Source of the DNA: Gordonia liuliyuniae
Lineage (GTDB): Bacteria > Actinomycetota > Actinomycetes > Mycobacteriales > Mycobacteriaceae
Direction: 5' to 3'
Length of the DNA: 64,000 bases
Assembly (NCBI RefSeq): GCF_021739025.1
Contig: NZ_JAKKOT010000004.1
Span: 248,001 to 312,000 of the forward strand
Within the stretch, counting starts at the first letter, position 1; every line of letters begins with the position of its first letter. This document shows positions 1 to 9,587 of this stretch, piece by piece. Under the pieces are notes generated by a model, which did no database searches, had not been told where the DNA came from, and saw nothing but the letters and a program-made list of their open reading frames with translations. Position numbers and translations under genes: made by a program.

Positions 1-589
1 TCGCTACGACGACACACGTCGCGATCGCATACGAGATCCACCGGGCCCGACTGTGCGCCGCCGTGACCAGCAGTACGGTGACCAGAACCATCGCGGTGAG
101 GCCCGCGACGTGCGTCGACGGGAACGCAGGCGTCGTCTCCGGCCCGCCGAGCTGCCACCCGACCGGAGGTCGTGGCCGGTCGGCGATCCACTTCACGATC
201 GCGGACACGGCGACCGCGCCCCAGGGCCCGGCGATCATCGCGATCGGACGACGCGCCGAACGATCGTGGGCGGCTAAAAGCAGTGCGCCGACGGCCGCGA
301 GCACGACGACGGTCAGCGGCCCGACGACCGCCGAGTACCCGCGCGCGAGGTCGGTCAGCCAGTCGAACTGATGCCGGCGGACGAACCGGATGGCGACGCG
401 GTCGTCGTGGAGTGGGCGAGCGACGATCGCTGCGGCGACGGCCACGACGACGAAGGCGCCCGCGGCCGCTGCGGCGCCGACGGCGGACGGACGACGCGTC
501 GGTGGATTCTGGATCAACTCGGCTCTTCCGTACTCCTCTGCGAGGTCGACACCGTGCGTGGTCGACTCATTGCCAACAAACTCTGCCAT
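1..589 (-). CDS. PAP2-superfamily membrane phosphatase, 3' end outside window
   Basis: Partial gene: 196 residues are visible from an ATG at 589 and the reading frame is still open at base 1. After a polar N-terminus come hydrophobic stretches at about residues 37-57 and 88-107. The PAP2 motif 1 (K-x6-RP) is seen as KWIADRPRP at residues 133-141, and motif 2 as FPSTH at 156-160, where many family members have PSGH. Proteins of this fold remove phosphate from lipid phosphates or diphosphates at the membrane. The third motif with the catalytic histidine lies beyond the edge, so substrate cannot be judged. It is divergent from the hydrolase at 703. Family call is firm, exact function is not. Confidence 0.8.
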   Translation of the reverse strand, partial: MAEFVGNESTTHGVDLAEEYGRAELIQNPPTRRPSAVGAAAAAGAFVVVAVAAAIVARPLHDDRVAIRFVRRHQFDWLTDLARGYSAVVGPLTVVVLAAVGALLLAAHDRSARRPIAMIAGPWGAVAVSAIVKWIADRPRPPVGWQLGGPETTPAFPSTHVAGLTAMVLVTVLLVTAAHSRARWISYAIATCVVVA

Positions 590-702
590 CGTCTGATCGG
601 ACCTGAGAGGTCGGGCGGATTCGCCCGCGTCGACCCGACGTTCGCACTACCGTGGGGATCGTTGCCGGCCCCGTCGAGTGGACCGGTCTTACGAGAGGCC
701 AC

Positions 703-1734
703 ATGGACCGCATCGACACTGTCGCCGGGCGCATCGGCGCAGATCAGTTGGGAGCCGTGCTCACTCATGAGCACGTGTTCGTCGTCCAAGAGGACTTCCG
801 GCTGAACTATCTGCCCGAGTGGGATGAGGACGCGGAGGTCGACAACGCGGTCGCCACGTTGACGCGGCTCAAGTCCGCGGGCATCGACACGATCATGGAC
901 GTCTCGGTGCTCGGCATCGGACGAAACATCGAGCGAGTCGCCCGCGTGGCAGCACAGGTGGACCTGAACATCGTGGCGGCGACCGGCTTCTTCACGTTCA
1001 ACGATCTGCCGTTCCAGATGCACTACACGGGGCCGGCGCTCGGCTTCGACGTCCCCGAACCGCTCGACGCCCTGTTCATGCGAGACATCACCGAGGGGAT
1101 CGGACCCACCCAGATCAAAGCGGGTTTCCTGGTGTGCGTGATCGAAGCCGAAGGGCTCACCGTCGGCGTCGAACGGGTCATGCGGTCGGTCGGCCGGGTC
1201 GCGGCGCAGTCCGGTCTGCCGATCGTCGTGCACACCAATCCGCACACCCAGTCGGGTCTGGTCGCGCAGCGTGTGCTCGCCGAGGAGGGGGTGGACCTCA
1301 CTCGCGTGATCCTCGCGCACAGCGGCGACTCGACCGACTTGGACTACCTGATGCGGGTGGCCGACGCGGGTTCGGTGCTTGGCATGGACCGGTTCGGTGT
1401 GGATCTGCTGCTCCCCCATGCCGACCGCGTCGACACCGTCCTCGCCCTGATCGATCGCGGATACGGCGATCGAATCGTGTTGTCGCAGGATGCGTTCTGC
1501 TACAGCGACTGGTTCGATCAGCACGCGATCGACGTGGTGGCCGATCAGTGGGACTACTTCCAGGTGACCGGCCGGGTGGTTCCTGACCTGCGCAGTCACG
1601 GGGTCTCCGATTCGGTGGTCTCGATGATGCTTCGCGATGTTCCGGCCCGTCTCTTGACGCCGAGTGGCAGCGCAGTCGGCGGGGCCCGACCAATTTCCGA
1701 AATAACTGGACTGAGTCCAGAAAAGCAGGCATAA
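703..1734 (+). CDS. Phosphotriesterase-family metal-dependent hydrolase
   Basis: A 343-residue protein of the phosphotriesterase/aryldialkylphosphatase family (amidohydrolase fold, binuclear metal centre). The metal-binding pattern is visible in order: HEH at residues 22-24, the bridging lysine in QIKAGF, histidines in VVHTN and LAHSGD, and the aspartate in LSQD near the C-terminus. Members act as lactonases, esterases or phosphotriesterases; the sequence does not tell which. The ATG at 703 is preferred over an in-frame GTG at 652 because a GAGAGG sequence lies just before it and the motif begins at the usual distance. The furA promoter lies inside its last codons, so the two genes are closely packed but independently expressed. 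Confidence 0.85.
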   Translation: MDRIDTVAGRIGADQLGAVLTHEHVFVVQEDFRLNYLPEWDEDAEVDNAVATLTRLKSAGIDTIMDVSVLGIGRNIERVARVAAQVDLNIVAATGFFTFNDLPFQMHYTGPALGFDVPEPLDALFMRDITEGIGPTQIKAGFLVCVIEAEGLTVGVERVMRSVGRVAAQSGLPIVVHTNPHTQSGLVAQRVLAEEGVDLTRVILAHSGDSTDLDYLMRVADAGSVLGMDRFGVDLLLPHADRVDTVLALIDRGYGDRIVLSQDAFCYSDWFDQHAIDVVADQWDYFQVTGRVVPDLRSHGVSDSVVSMMLRDVPARLLTPSGSAVGGARPISEITGLSPEKQA

Positions 1735-1741
1735 TCGGGTC
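1703..1741 (+). promoter_or_regulatory. furA promoter with FurA-like operator (leaderless)
   Basis: TGGACT (1707-1712) and CATAAT (1730-1735) are separated by 17 bp and the furA ATG follows 6 bases after the -10. The core GACTGAGTCCAGAAAAG closely resembles the operator/promoter described upstream of furA in mycobacteria and Streptomyces, where FurA represses itself. The 15-base CTGGACTGAGTCCAG (1706-1720) is a near-perfect palindrome over the -35. The stop codon of the upstream hydrolase (1732-1734) is inside the -10. Autoregulation is inferred from the known homologues. Confidence 0.75.
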
Positions 1742-2182
1742 ATGGTCACCGACACGCACACCGAAGCCCTGCGGGGCGCAGGACTGCGGGTGACCAGACC
1801 GAGACTCGCGGTCCTGCACACCGTGGACGCGCACCCGCACGCCGACACGGAGACGATCCTGTCCGGTGTGCGAGACATGCTCGACGGAGTCTCGAAACAA
1901 GCGGTCTACGACGTGCTTCGCGCACTGACGGACGTCGGACTCATCCGACGAATCCAGCCCTCCGGTCACGTGTCTCTGTATGAGACACGTGTCACCGACA
2001 ACCACCACCACATGGTGTGCCGGTACTGCGACAAGGTCGTCGATGTCGACTGCGTCGTAGGAGCGGCTCCATGCCTGGACGCCTCAGACGACCACGGCTT
2101 CGTCATTGACGAGGCCGAGATCGTGTACTGGGGCGCCTGTCCCGACTGCGCCGCATCCGGGCGCGGGACCACATCAAAATGA
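1742..2182 (+). CDS. furA: Ferric uptake regulator family protein FurA
   Basis: A 146-residue Fur-family metalloregulator. An N-terminal winged helix (residues about 10-80) is followed by the dimerisation/metal domain with DNHHHMVC (the HHH regulatory metal site), CRYC and C-terminal CPDC cysteines. In mycobacteria and streptomycetes FurA represses itself and the adjacent katG and is relieved by peroxide. The start is the ATG placed 6 bases after the CATAAT box; there is no Shine-Dalgarno sequence, consistent with the leaderless furA mRNA known in mycobacteria. katG begins 52 bp downstream on the same strand, so the two are expected to be co-transcribed. Confidence 0.93.
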   Translation: MVTDTHTEALRGAGLRVTRPRLAVLHTVDAHPHADTETILSGVRDMLDGVSKQAVYDVLRALTDVGLIRRIQPSGHVSLYETRVTDNHHHMVCRYCDKVVDVDCVVGAAPCLDASDDHGFVIDEAEIVYWGACPDCAASGRGTTSK

Positions 2183-2234
2183 ATCCGAACATCAGCCATG
2201 ACGAGAACACCCGAAACGTTAACGAAGGAACACC

Positions 2235-4430
<2,196 letters not shown>

Positions 4431-4433
<3 letters not shown>

Positions 4434-4506
4434 TCGGGCCCCGTTTCTGATCGGGCCCCGTTTCTGATCGGGCCCCCTTCTGATCGGGCCCCGTTTCTGA
4501 TCGGGC
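4431..4506. repeat. 17-bp tandem repeat starting with the katG stop codon
   Basis: TGATCGGGCCCCGTTTC occurs at 4431, 4448 and 4481, with a 16-base variant at 4465 and a partial copy at 4498. The TGA of katG is the first three bases of copy 1, so the stop triplet is repeated in each copy. Each copy also carries the palindrome GGGCCC. Confidence 0.9.
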
Positions 4507-4542
4507 GGAGTCGAGACCCCACGACGCGGGTCTCGATTCCGC
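4505..4542 (+). terminator. Hairpin after katG
   Basis: TCGAGACCC (4511-4519) pairs with GGGTCTCGA (4528-4536) around an 8-base loop, and GCGGAG/TTCCGC extends the stem with one wobble. It lies just past the tandem repeat and is a plausible factor-independent terminator, although there is no T run, which is usual for such genomes. Confidence 0.55.
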
Positions 4543-4610
4543 TCGACCGGCGTGTGGGCTCTCGGGTGTGCCGCCGTCGATGATCTGTGACGACCGATAC
4601 AGTCGGCATC

Positions 4611-5645
4611 ATGAAACTCGGACTTCAGCTCGGATACTGGGGCGCACAGCCGCCGAACAATCATCGGGAACTCGTCGCGGCCGCCGAGGAGCACGGTTTC
4701 GACGCCGTCTTCACCGCGGAGGCGTGGGGGTCGGACGCGTACACCCCGCTCGCATGGTGGGGTTCGGACACGCAGCGGCTCCGACTCGGGACGTCGGTGC
4801 TGCAGTTGTCCGCGCGGACACCGACGGCGTGCGCGATGGCGGCTCTGACACTCGATCATCTGTCCGGCGGCCGACACATCGTCGGGTTGGGCGTCTCAGG
4901 GCCCCAGGTGGTGGAGGGCTGGTACGGCCAACGGTTTCCGAAGCCGCTGGCGCGCACCCGCGAGTACATCGACATCATGCGCCAGGTCTGGGCGCGTGAG
5001 GCTCCGGTCACCAGCGGCGGCCCCCACTACACGCTGCCCGCCACCCAGGACGGCACCACCGGGCTCGGTAAAGCACTCAAGCCGATCGTTCACCCGCTAC
5101 GCCCCGACATCCCGGTGTTCCTCGGCGCGGAGGGTCCGAAGAACATCGCGCTCGCCGCCGAGATCGCGGACGGCTGGCTGCCGCTGTTCTACACGCCACG
5201 GCTGGCTGACCAGTACAACGAGTGGCTCGACGAAGGTTTCGCCCGCCCGGGCGCCCGGAATACACGCGACACGTTCGAGATCTGCGCGACCGCGCAGATC
5301 GTCCTCACCGACGACCCTGAAGCCGCGTACGCGGCGATCAAACCGTTTCTCGCGTTGTACATGGGCGGCATGGGCAGCGAGGACACGAACTTTCACGCCG
5401 AGGTGTATCGCCGGATGGGCTACTCGGACGTCGTTGACGAGGTGACTGCCCTTTTCCGTTCGGGTCGGAAGGACGAAGCCGCGCAGATCATTCCGAACGA
5501 GGCTGTCGACGATTCGGCGATCGTCGGCGACGAGACGCACGTCCGCGAGCAGATCGGTGTCTGGGAGCAGGCCGGCGTGACCACCATGCTCGTCTCCCCC
5601 GGTTCCGCCGACGAGATCGCGAGGCTCGCCAACCTCACAAGGTGA
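4611..5645 (+). CDS. LLM-class F420-dependent oxidoreductase
   Basis: A 344-residue luciferase-like monooxygenase-fold protein. It opens with MKLGLQLGYWG, contains the family pattern of a beta-barrel with GVSGPQVVEGWYG and PVFLGAEGPKNIALAAEIADGW-type segment in the middle, and ends with a region typical of the F420-dependent branch common in mycobacteria. Such enzymes use reduced coenzyme F420 (or flavin) on unknown substrates. The ATG at 4611 lies 7 bases after TACAGT (4598-4603) with no Shine-Dalgarno, suggesting a leaderless start. No partner gene is adjacent: katG is terminated upstream and a separately promoted small gene follows. Cofactor assignment is from family resemblance, substrate unknown. 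Confidence 0.82.
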   Translation: MKLGLQLGYWGAQPPNNHRELVAAAEEHGFDAVFTAEAWGSDAYTPLAWWGSDTQRLRLGTSVLQLSARTPTACAMAALTLDHLSGGRHIVGLGVSGPQVVEGWYGQRFPKPLARTREYIDIMRQVWAREAPVTSGGPHYTLPATQDGTTGLGKALKPIVHPLRPDIPVFLGAEGPKNIALAAEIADGWLPLFYTPRLADQYNEWLDEGFARPGARNTRDTFEICATAQIVLTDDPEAAYAAIKPFLALYMGGMGSEDTNFHAEVYRRMGYSDVVDEVTALFRSGRKDEAAQIIPNEAVDDSAIVGDETHVREQIGVWEQAGVTTMLVSPGSADEIARLANLTR

Positions 5646-5674
5646 ACGCGAGGTTAACGACTCCGGAACGGTAG

Positions 5675-5703
5675 TTGACTGCGGGTGGATTCTGGGTTAC
5701 CTT
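5675..5703 (+). promoter_or_regulatory. Strong sigma-A-like promoter of the 51-residue small gene
   Basis: TTGACT (5675-5680) and TACCTT (5698-5703) are spaced by exactly 17 bp, one of the best promoter matches in the window. It faces the small gene at 5739. Confidence 0.7.
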
Positions 5704-5738
5704 AGTGTGGACTGAAGAAGACGGAGGAGGACTCCACC

Positions 5739-5894
5739 ATGCGAAAGAGCACCAGTCCGGCGCTTGCGTCGACACTCCGCGGGTACACCCGCCGTATCAA
5801 CAAGATGATGAACATGAGCAACTCCGACCGCGCGGCACTCCACCTGTCGAACTCGCCGGTCGCCGTACTCGGCCCCACGCCGCGTCGTCGCTGA
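5739..5894 (+). CDS. Small basic protein, unknown (51 aa)
   Basis: I do not recognise this gene. The 51-residue product is strongly basic, with no cysteine and no membrane segment: a Ser/Thr-rich start, LRGYTRRINKMMNM in the middle (likely amphipathic helix), and the C-terminus PTPRRR. The case for a real gene rests on its complete setting: a TTGACT-17-TACCTT promoter, GGAGGAGG RBS (5723-5730) 8 bases before the ATG, and a 17-bp perfect terminator stem 18 bases after the stop. The arginine-rich helical look recalls small DUF1127-type proteins, but I cannot assign it. Nucleic-acid or membrane-surface binding would be a guess. Confidence 0.7.
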   Translation: MRKSTSPALASTLRGYTRRINKMMNMSNSDRAALHLSNSPVAVLGPTPRRR

Positions 5895-5912
5895 TACTGA
5901 CCACACCTTTGA

Positions 5913-5951
5913 GTGAACGGGCCCCGACCATCACGGTCGGGGCCCGTTCAC
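5913..5951. terminator. Bidirectional terminator, 17-bp perfect stem
   Basis: GTGAACGGGCCCCGACC (5913-5929) pairs perfectly with 5935-5951 around a 5-base loop. It lies between the convergent small gene (ends 5894) and the hypothetical gene on the minus strand (ends 5959), so it can serve both. Confidence 0.85.
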
Positions 5952-5958
5952 GTTGGGG

Positions 5959-6246
5959 TCATTCCGGTCGCGGTACACCGCTCGTGAGATGCCAGTAGCC
6001 GCATCGGCATTCGTAGGAGCGCAGGGACGGGCGCGACCGTGACTGCCGAGTCAGCGCGAGAATGGCGCCGGTGACCGCAGCATAATCCGGGTAGGCGATC
6101 TTCTCGGGTGTCGGGCAGACGATCGCCGCTGTCGTCACGACGCGCCGTCGCCGCCGAGGGCGGGCGCTGGCCGCCTCGGTACGAGATTCGATACGACGAT
6201 AGAAATGCTCGAGTTCGTCGTCGTCGAAGAGTGCCACGTCGTCCAT
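5959..6246 (-). CDS. Hypothetical protein with C-terminal CxC motif
   Basis: A 95-residue protein of unknown function. It begins MDDVALFDDDELEHFYRRI, has a very basic patch (RPRRRRR) near residue 30, a CPTPEKIAYPDYAAV segment, and ends with YECRCGYWHLTSG, where CxC followed by W and H suggests a small metal-binding knuckle of the kind seen in actinobacterial hypothetical proteins. The start at 6246 is chosen because the acidic MDD N-terminus begins there; an in-frame upstream codon at 6285 would add 13 unconvincing residues. It converges on the small gene and shares its terminator. Confidence 0.65.
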   Translation of the reverse strand: MDDVALFDDDELEHFYRRIESRTEAASARPRRRRRVVTTAAIVCPTPEKIAYPDYAAVTGAILALTRQSRSRPSLRSYECRCGYWHLTSGVPRPE

Positions 6247-6330
6247 TATCCTCGGGGACCGATCGTGCGCCGCTGCACGCCACACATCGACAGCCTCATC
6301 GATGCCGGGGACTGCCGACTGGCGCGAACA

Positions 6331-6381
6331 CTATTGCGGGCGAAACACTATTGCGGGCGCAACGCTATTGCGGCGGAACCG
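6331..6381. repeat. 17-bp tandem repeat carrying the cyclase stop codon
   Basis: CTATTGCGG occurs at 6331, 6348 and 6365, period exactly 17. Read on the minus strand this is CCGCAATAG, the last two codons and the TAG stop of the cyclase gene. The two extra copies lie downstream of that gene. Confidence 0.9.
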
Positions 6382-7195
6382 GATCGGTGTCGTCGTAGCG
6401 CGGCAGCACGCGGAAGACGTGCAGGTCCTTCGGAACGCCTTTCGCGCGGAACCGCCGCTTCTTGACCAGGTATCGGCCGGTGTCGAGGTCCGCGAGCGTC
6501 GCCTCGCTGACGTACACCTCGCCCGCGCCCGCAGCGTCGCAGACGCGCGCCGCGATATTGACGTCGACTCCGATGAAGTCATCGCCGACGGCGCGCGGCT
6601 CGCCGGTGTGCAGTCCGGCGCGTAAGGCGGGCCGATGACCGCCGACCGTGATCGCGGCGACCGCCTCCCCGCACTCGTAGGCCGCCTCGACCGCTTGAGT
6701 GGCGTCGATGAACACCGCCATCGTGCCGTCGCCGAGAGTCTTGACCACATGGCCGCCGTGACTGCGGATCACCTGGGCGCATGCATCGTTCACTTGCTTG
6801 AGCAGGTCGAGGACCTGGTCGTCACCCGCGCGGAGCGCCCACGAGGAGAAGCTCACGAGGTCGGTGAACAGGATCGTCACCGGTACGGGGACGTTGCTTG
6901 CCGACGGTCGTCGTCGTTCGATCATGTTCTGCCACAACGACACCGAGGCCAGACCGAGCTCTCGAGTCGCACTCTGTCGACCAGGCTTCGTGTCGCCGAT
7001 CAGGCGAGCCAGCCGGTCCGAGGTCCGCTCGTGGCTCGGGAACACCGTGTTCTCCTGCGGCGCCAGCTTGCGCGCCAGACGCGCCGCTCGCACCGCAGCC
7101 TTCGACGAATCGGTGCGCGAGAGAAAGTCTCCGGCCCGATGCAGGGGTGACGACTGGTCGTCGTCGGACGGCTCATCCGAGCGCGGTTCGGTCAC
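6365..7195 (-). CDS. Class III adenylate/guanylate cyclase domain protein
   Basis: A 276-residue soluble protein. Residues 1-100 are polar and without recognised domain; from about residue 104 a class III cyclase homology domain follows: TILFTDLVSFS and KTLGDGTMAVF carry the two metal-binding aspartates, and GVDVNIAARV carries the asparagine and arginine of the transition-state site. The catalytic set looks complete, so it should make cyclic nucleotide in the cytoplasm; ATP or GTP preference cannot be decided by eye. The GTG start at 7195 is used. The gene is divergent from the iron-type transporter operon, and its stop codon lies in a 17-bp tandem repeat. Confidence 0.85.
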   Translation of the reverse strand: MTEPRSDEPSDDDQSSPLHRAGDFLSRTDSSKAAVRAARLARKLAPQENTVFPSHERTSDRLARLIGDTKPGRQSATRELGLASVSLWQNMIERRRPSASNVPVPVTILFTDLVSFSSWALRAGDDQVLDLLKQVNDACAQVIRSHGGHVVKTLGDGTMAVFIDATQAVEAAYECGEAVAAITVGGHRPALRAGLHTGEPRAVGDDFIGVDVNIAARVCDAAGAGEVYVSEATLADLDTGRYLVKKRRFRAKGVPKDLHVFRVLPRYDDTDPVPPQ

Positions 7196-7293
7196 GAATC
7201 AGAGTCTACGACGGGTCATCGGATCGGTTCGCTTCCATCATGCCGCCTGATCGTGGCCGCCACCCGATCGTGCGACCCAGTCCGTGCGAATGA

Positions 7294-7326
7294 TTGACCC
7301 AACGCTAACCTAAGTTAGCTTAGGAT
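7294..7326 (+). promoter_or_regulatory. Promoter with iron-box-like dyad upstream of the transporter operon
   Basis: TTGACC (7294-7299) and TAGCTT (7316-7321) are 16 bp apart. They overlap GCTAACCTAAGTTAGCTTAGG (7304-7324), whose TTAGGTTAGC half (minus strand) matches the first nine bases of the DtxR/IdeR consensus; the whole 19-mer matches only about 12 positions. Iron control by IdeR/DtxR is therefore likely but not certain. Confidence 0.5.
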
Positions 7327-7347
7327 TACTTGAAAGAAGGCCCTCCC

Positions 7348-8493
7348 ATGCCCACTTCCACGATGTCCCGACGACGTCGACCACATTCCGACAGCGGCAG
7401 GCGATGGATGGCGACCGCCATGATCGCGGCCATGGCACTGACTGCGGGATGCTCCAGCCGCGACGCTGTGACCACCGACGATTCGGCCGGTCCATCGGCC
7501 CTCACGATCGTCGATCAACGTGGCCAGACGATCACGCTCGACGGTCCCGCCGACAAGGTGGCGTTCACCGTGATGCCTGCGCCCGCGATCTTCGCCGCCG
7601 TCGACCGAAGCTATGACCGCATCGTCGGCATCAACGAGTCGACGCTGACCGCGAACCGAGGAGGCATGTTCGCGACGATGTTCCCCGCGTCGGCAGAGTC
7701 GCCCGTCGTCGCCGGAAACGACTTCGTGCCCAACGTCGAGACCCTGCTGCAACTAGACCCCGACGTGGTGGTGCAGTGGGGCGACCGCGGCACCGGGGTC
7801 ACCGAACCGATCGACTCCGCGGGGATGCCGGTTGTCGGTCTCGAGTACGGGACCCAGGAAGACCTCGAGAACTGGATCACCCTGTTCGCACAGATCGCAG
7901 GCAAACCCGAACGCGGCACCGAACTCGTCGACTGGCAACACGCCGAGATCGCGAAGATGCGCGACCGCGTCGCGAAGCAGAGCGGCGAGCGCCCGCGAGC
8001 GATGATCCTGTCGAAGACCGGTGATACGTATAGCACGACGACTGCCGACGGCTACGACGGTTTCCAGTTCGACCTGGTCGGCGCCGACCTGGTGACCGAC
8101 GGCTTCGTCTCCGATTCTGGCCAGGTCAACGCCGAACAGATCCTCGCGTGGAACCCCGAGGTGATCATGCTCAGCGGTTTCGACACGAGCACGCCCGCCG
8201 ATATCTACGCCGACTCGCGACTCGCGGGCACCAGTGCCGTGAAGAACAAGCGCGTCTACAAGACACCCCTCGGCGGCTACCGCTGGCAGGTGCCGAGTGC
8301 TGAGTCACCGTTGATGTGGCAGTGGATGAACCAGATCCTCTACCCCACCGAACGCAACGGTGAACTGCGCACACAGATGCGCGACGCGTTCGACGATCTG
8401 TTCGCCTACGACATCTCCGAGGACGAGATCGACCAGGTGCTCCGACTCGACATGAACGGCGATGCGGCAGATTATGACCAGTTCCGCCGCTGA
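7348..8493 (+). CDS. FecB-type periplasmic-binding lipoprotein of metal/siderophore ABC transporter
   Basis: A 381-residue lipoprotein. A basic N-terminus with RRRR is followed by a hydrophobic stretch and the lipobox LTAGC with Cys35 as the lipidation site. The mature part has the two-lobe FecB/BtuF pattern, including TLLQLDPDVVVQWG and ILAWNPEVIMLSG. It would capture a metal chelate outside the membrane and deliver it to the permease encoded next. The ATG at 7348 is preceded by GAAAGAAGG (7332-7340). It is the first gene of a six-gene run with overlapping junctions; the iron-box-like dyad in the promoter suggests iron repression. The ligand (siderophore, haem, B12 or another metal complex) is not visible from sequence. 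Confidence 0.85.
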   Translation: MPTSTMSRRRRPHSDSGRRWMATAMIAAMALTAGCSSRDAVTTDDSAGPSALTIVDQRGQTITLDGPADKVAFTVMPAPAIFAAVDRSYDRIVGINESTLTANRGGMFATMFPASAESPVVAGNDFVPNVETLLQLDPDVVVQWGDRGTGVTEPIDSAGMPVVGLEYGTQEDLENWITLFAQIAGKPERGTELVDWQHAEIAKMRDRVAKQSGERPRAMILSKTGDTYSTTTADGYDGFQFDLVGADLVTDGFVSDSGQVNAEQILAWNPEVIMLSGFDTSTPADIYADSRLAGTSAVKNKRVYKTPLGGYRWQVPSAESPLMWQWMNQILYPTERNGELRTQMRDAFDDLFAYDISEDEIDQVLRLDMNGDAADYDQFRR

Positions 8494-9559
8494 CCTCGCA
8501 CCGGCGCCGGCGCCCGAAGCCCCCGTACGTCGCCGGTTGTCCGAAGCCAACGTCCTGCTGATTCTCACGTTCACCGCTGTCCTCATCGTGGTAGCGATCG
8601 GCTCGCTCGCCATCGGCCGCTACTTCGTCCCGGTCAACGAGATCGTCAGAATCCTCCTAGGACAGGTGCTCCCGATCGAACAGACGTGGTACCCGCAGGA
8701 GTATTCGACCGTCATTGACGTCCGACTCCCCCGCGTTCTCCTGTCGATCCTGATCGGCGGAGGCCTCGCACTCACCGGTGCCGTGATGCAAGGTGTGTTC
8801 CGGAATCCGCTCGCCAGCGCGCAGATGCTCGGCGTCTCGTCGGGTGCGTCGTTCGGCGGCGTGCTCATCCTGCTCACCGGGGCCGGCGGTGCCGCGTTGG
8901 TCGGCGGAGCCTTCTTCGGCGGCATCGCCGCCCTTCTGCTGGTGCTCGCCATCGCCCGAGCTGTGCCGGGTGCGCCGCTGCTGATGATCATCCTCGGCGG
9001 CACCGTCGTCGGCGCGATGTTCCAGGCGCTCGTCTCCTTCATCACGTACATCGCTGACCCGTACAGCGAGATGCCGTCGATCGTGTTCTGGCTCATGGGA
9101 TCACTGGGGTCGGCCACCTACACCAAGTTGATGATCGCAGCGGTCCCGATCATCATCGCCGGCACGGTGATGCTCGCGCTGCGGTGGCGACTCAACATCC
9201 TGTCGATGGGCGACGAGGACGCCACCGCGATGGGGCTGCGGCCGGGCGTGCTCCGGGCAGTCCTCCTCGTCGGCGTCGCGCTCATCACCGCCGGATCGGT
9301 CGCCGTCGCAGGCGTCGTCGGGTGGGTCGGGCTCGTCGTCCCACACCTGGTCCGCATGATGGTCGGCACCGACAACCGCCGGGTCCTGCCGATCAGCGTG
9401 TTGCTCGGCGCCACCTACCTGACGGTGATCGACACGATCGCCCGCTCGGCCACGAGCACGGAGATCCCGATCGGCATCCTGACCGCACTCGTCGGTGCCC
9501 CGTTCTTCGTCCTGCTCCTGATTCGGAACCGGTCCAGACTGTGGGGCTCCCATGTCTAA
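8474..9559 (+). CDS. FecCD-family ABC transporter permease
   Basis: About 361 residues with the multi-helix FecCD/BtuC permease pattern: LPRVLLSILIGGGLALTG, MQGVFRNPLASAQMLGVSSG and GVVGWVGLVVPHLVRM are all characteristic, the last carrying the coupling-helix region that contacts the ATPase. It forms the membrane channel for the substrate of the lipoprotein encoded upstream. The ATG at 8474 overlaps the upstream gene by 20 bases; another ATG at 8462 is possible. Neither has a good Shine-Dalgarno, so translational coupling is likely. Family certain, start less so. Confidence 0.88.
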   Translation: MTSSAADLAPAPAPEAPVRRRLSEANVLLILTFTAVLIVVAIGSLAIGRYFVPVNEIVRILLGQVLPIEQTWYPQEYSTVIDVRLPRVLLSILIGGGLALTGAVMQGVFRNPLASAQMLGVSSGASFGGVLILLTGAGGAALVGGAFFGGIAALLLVLAIARAVPGAPLLMIILGGTVVGAMFQALVSFITYIADPYSEMPSIVFWLMGSLGSATYTKLMIAAVPIIIAGTVMLALRWRLNILSMGDEDATAMGLRPGVLRAVLLVGVALITAGSVAVAGVVGWVGLVVPHLVRMMVGTDNRRVLPISVLLGATYLTVIDTIARSATSTEIPIGILTALVGAPFFVLLLIRNRSRLWGSHV

Positions 9560-9587
9560 GGGGGTTCCCATGTCTAAGGGAATGCCA
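9552..9587 (+). repeat. 18-bp direct duplication of the ATPase start codon region
   Basis: 9552-9569 and 9570-9587 both begin ATGTCTAAGGG and continue with related bases. Eighteen bases keep the frame, so the N-terminus becomes MSKGVPMSKGMP with duplicated start codons. Confidence 0.85.
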
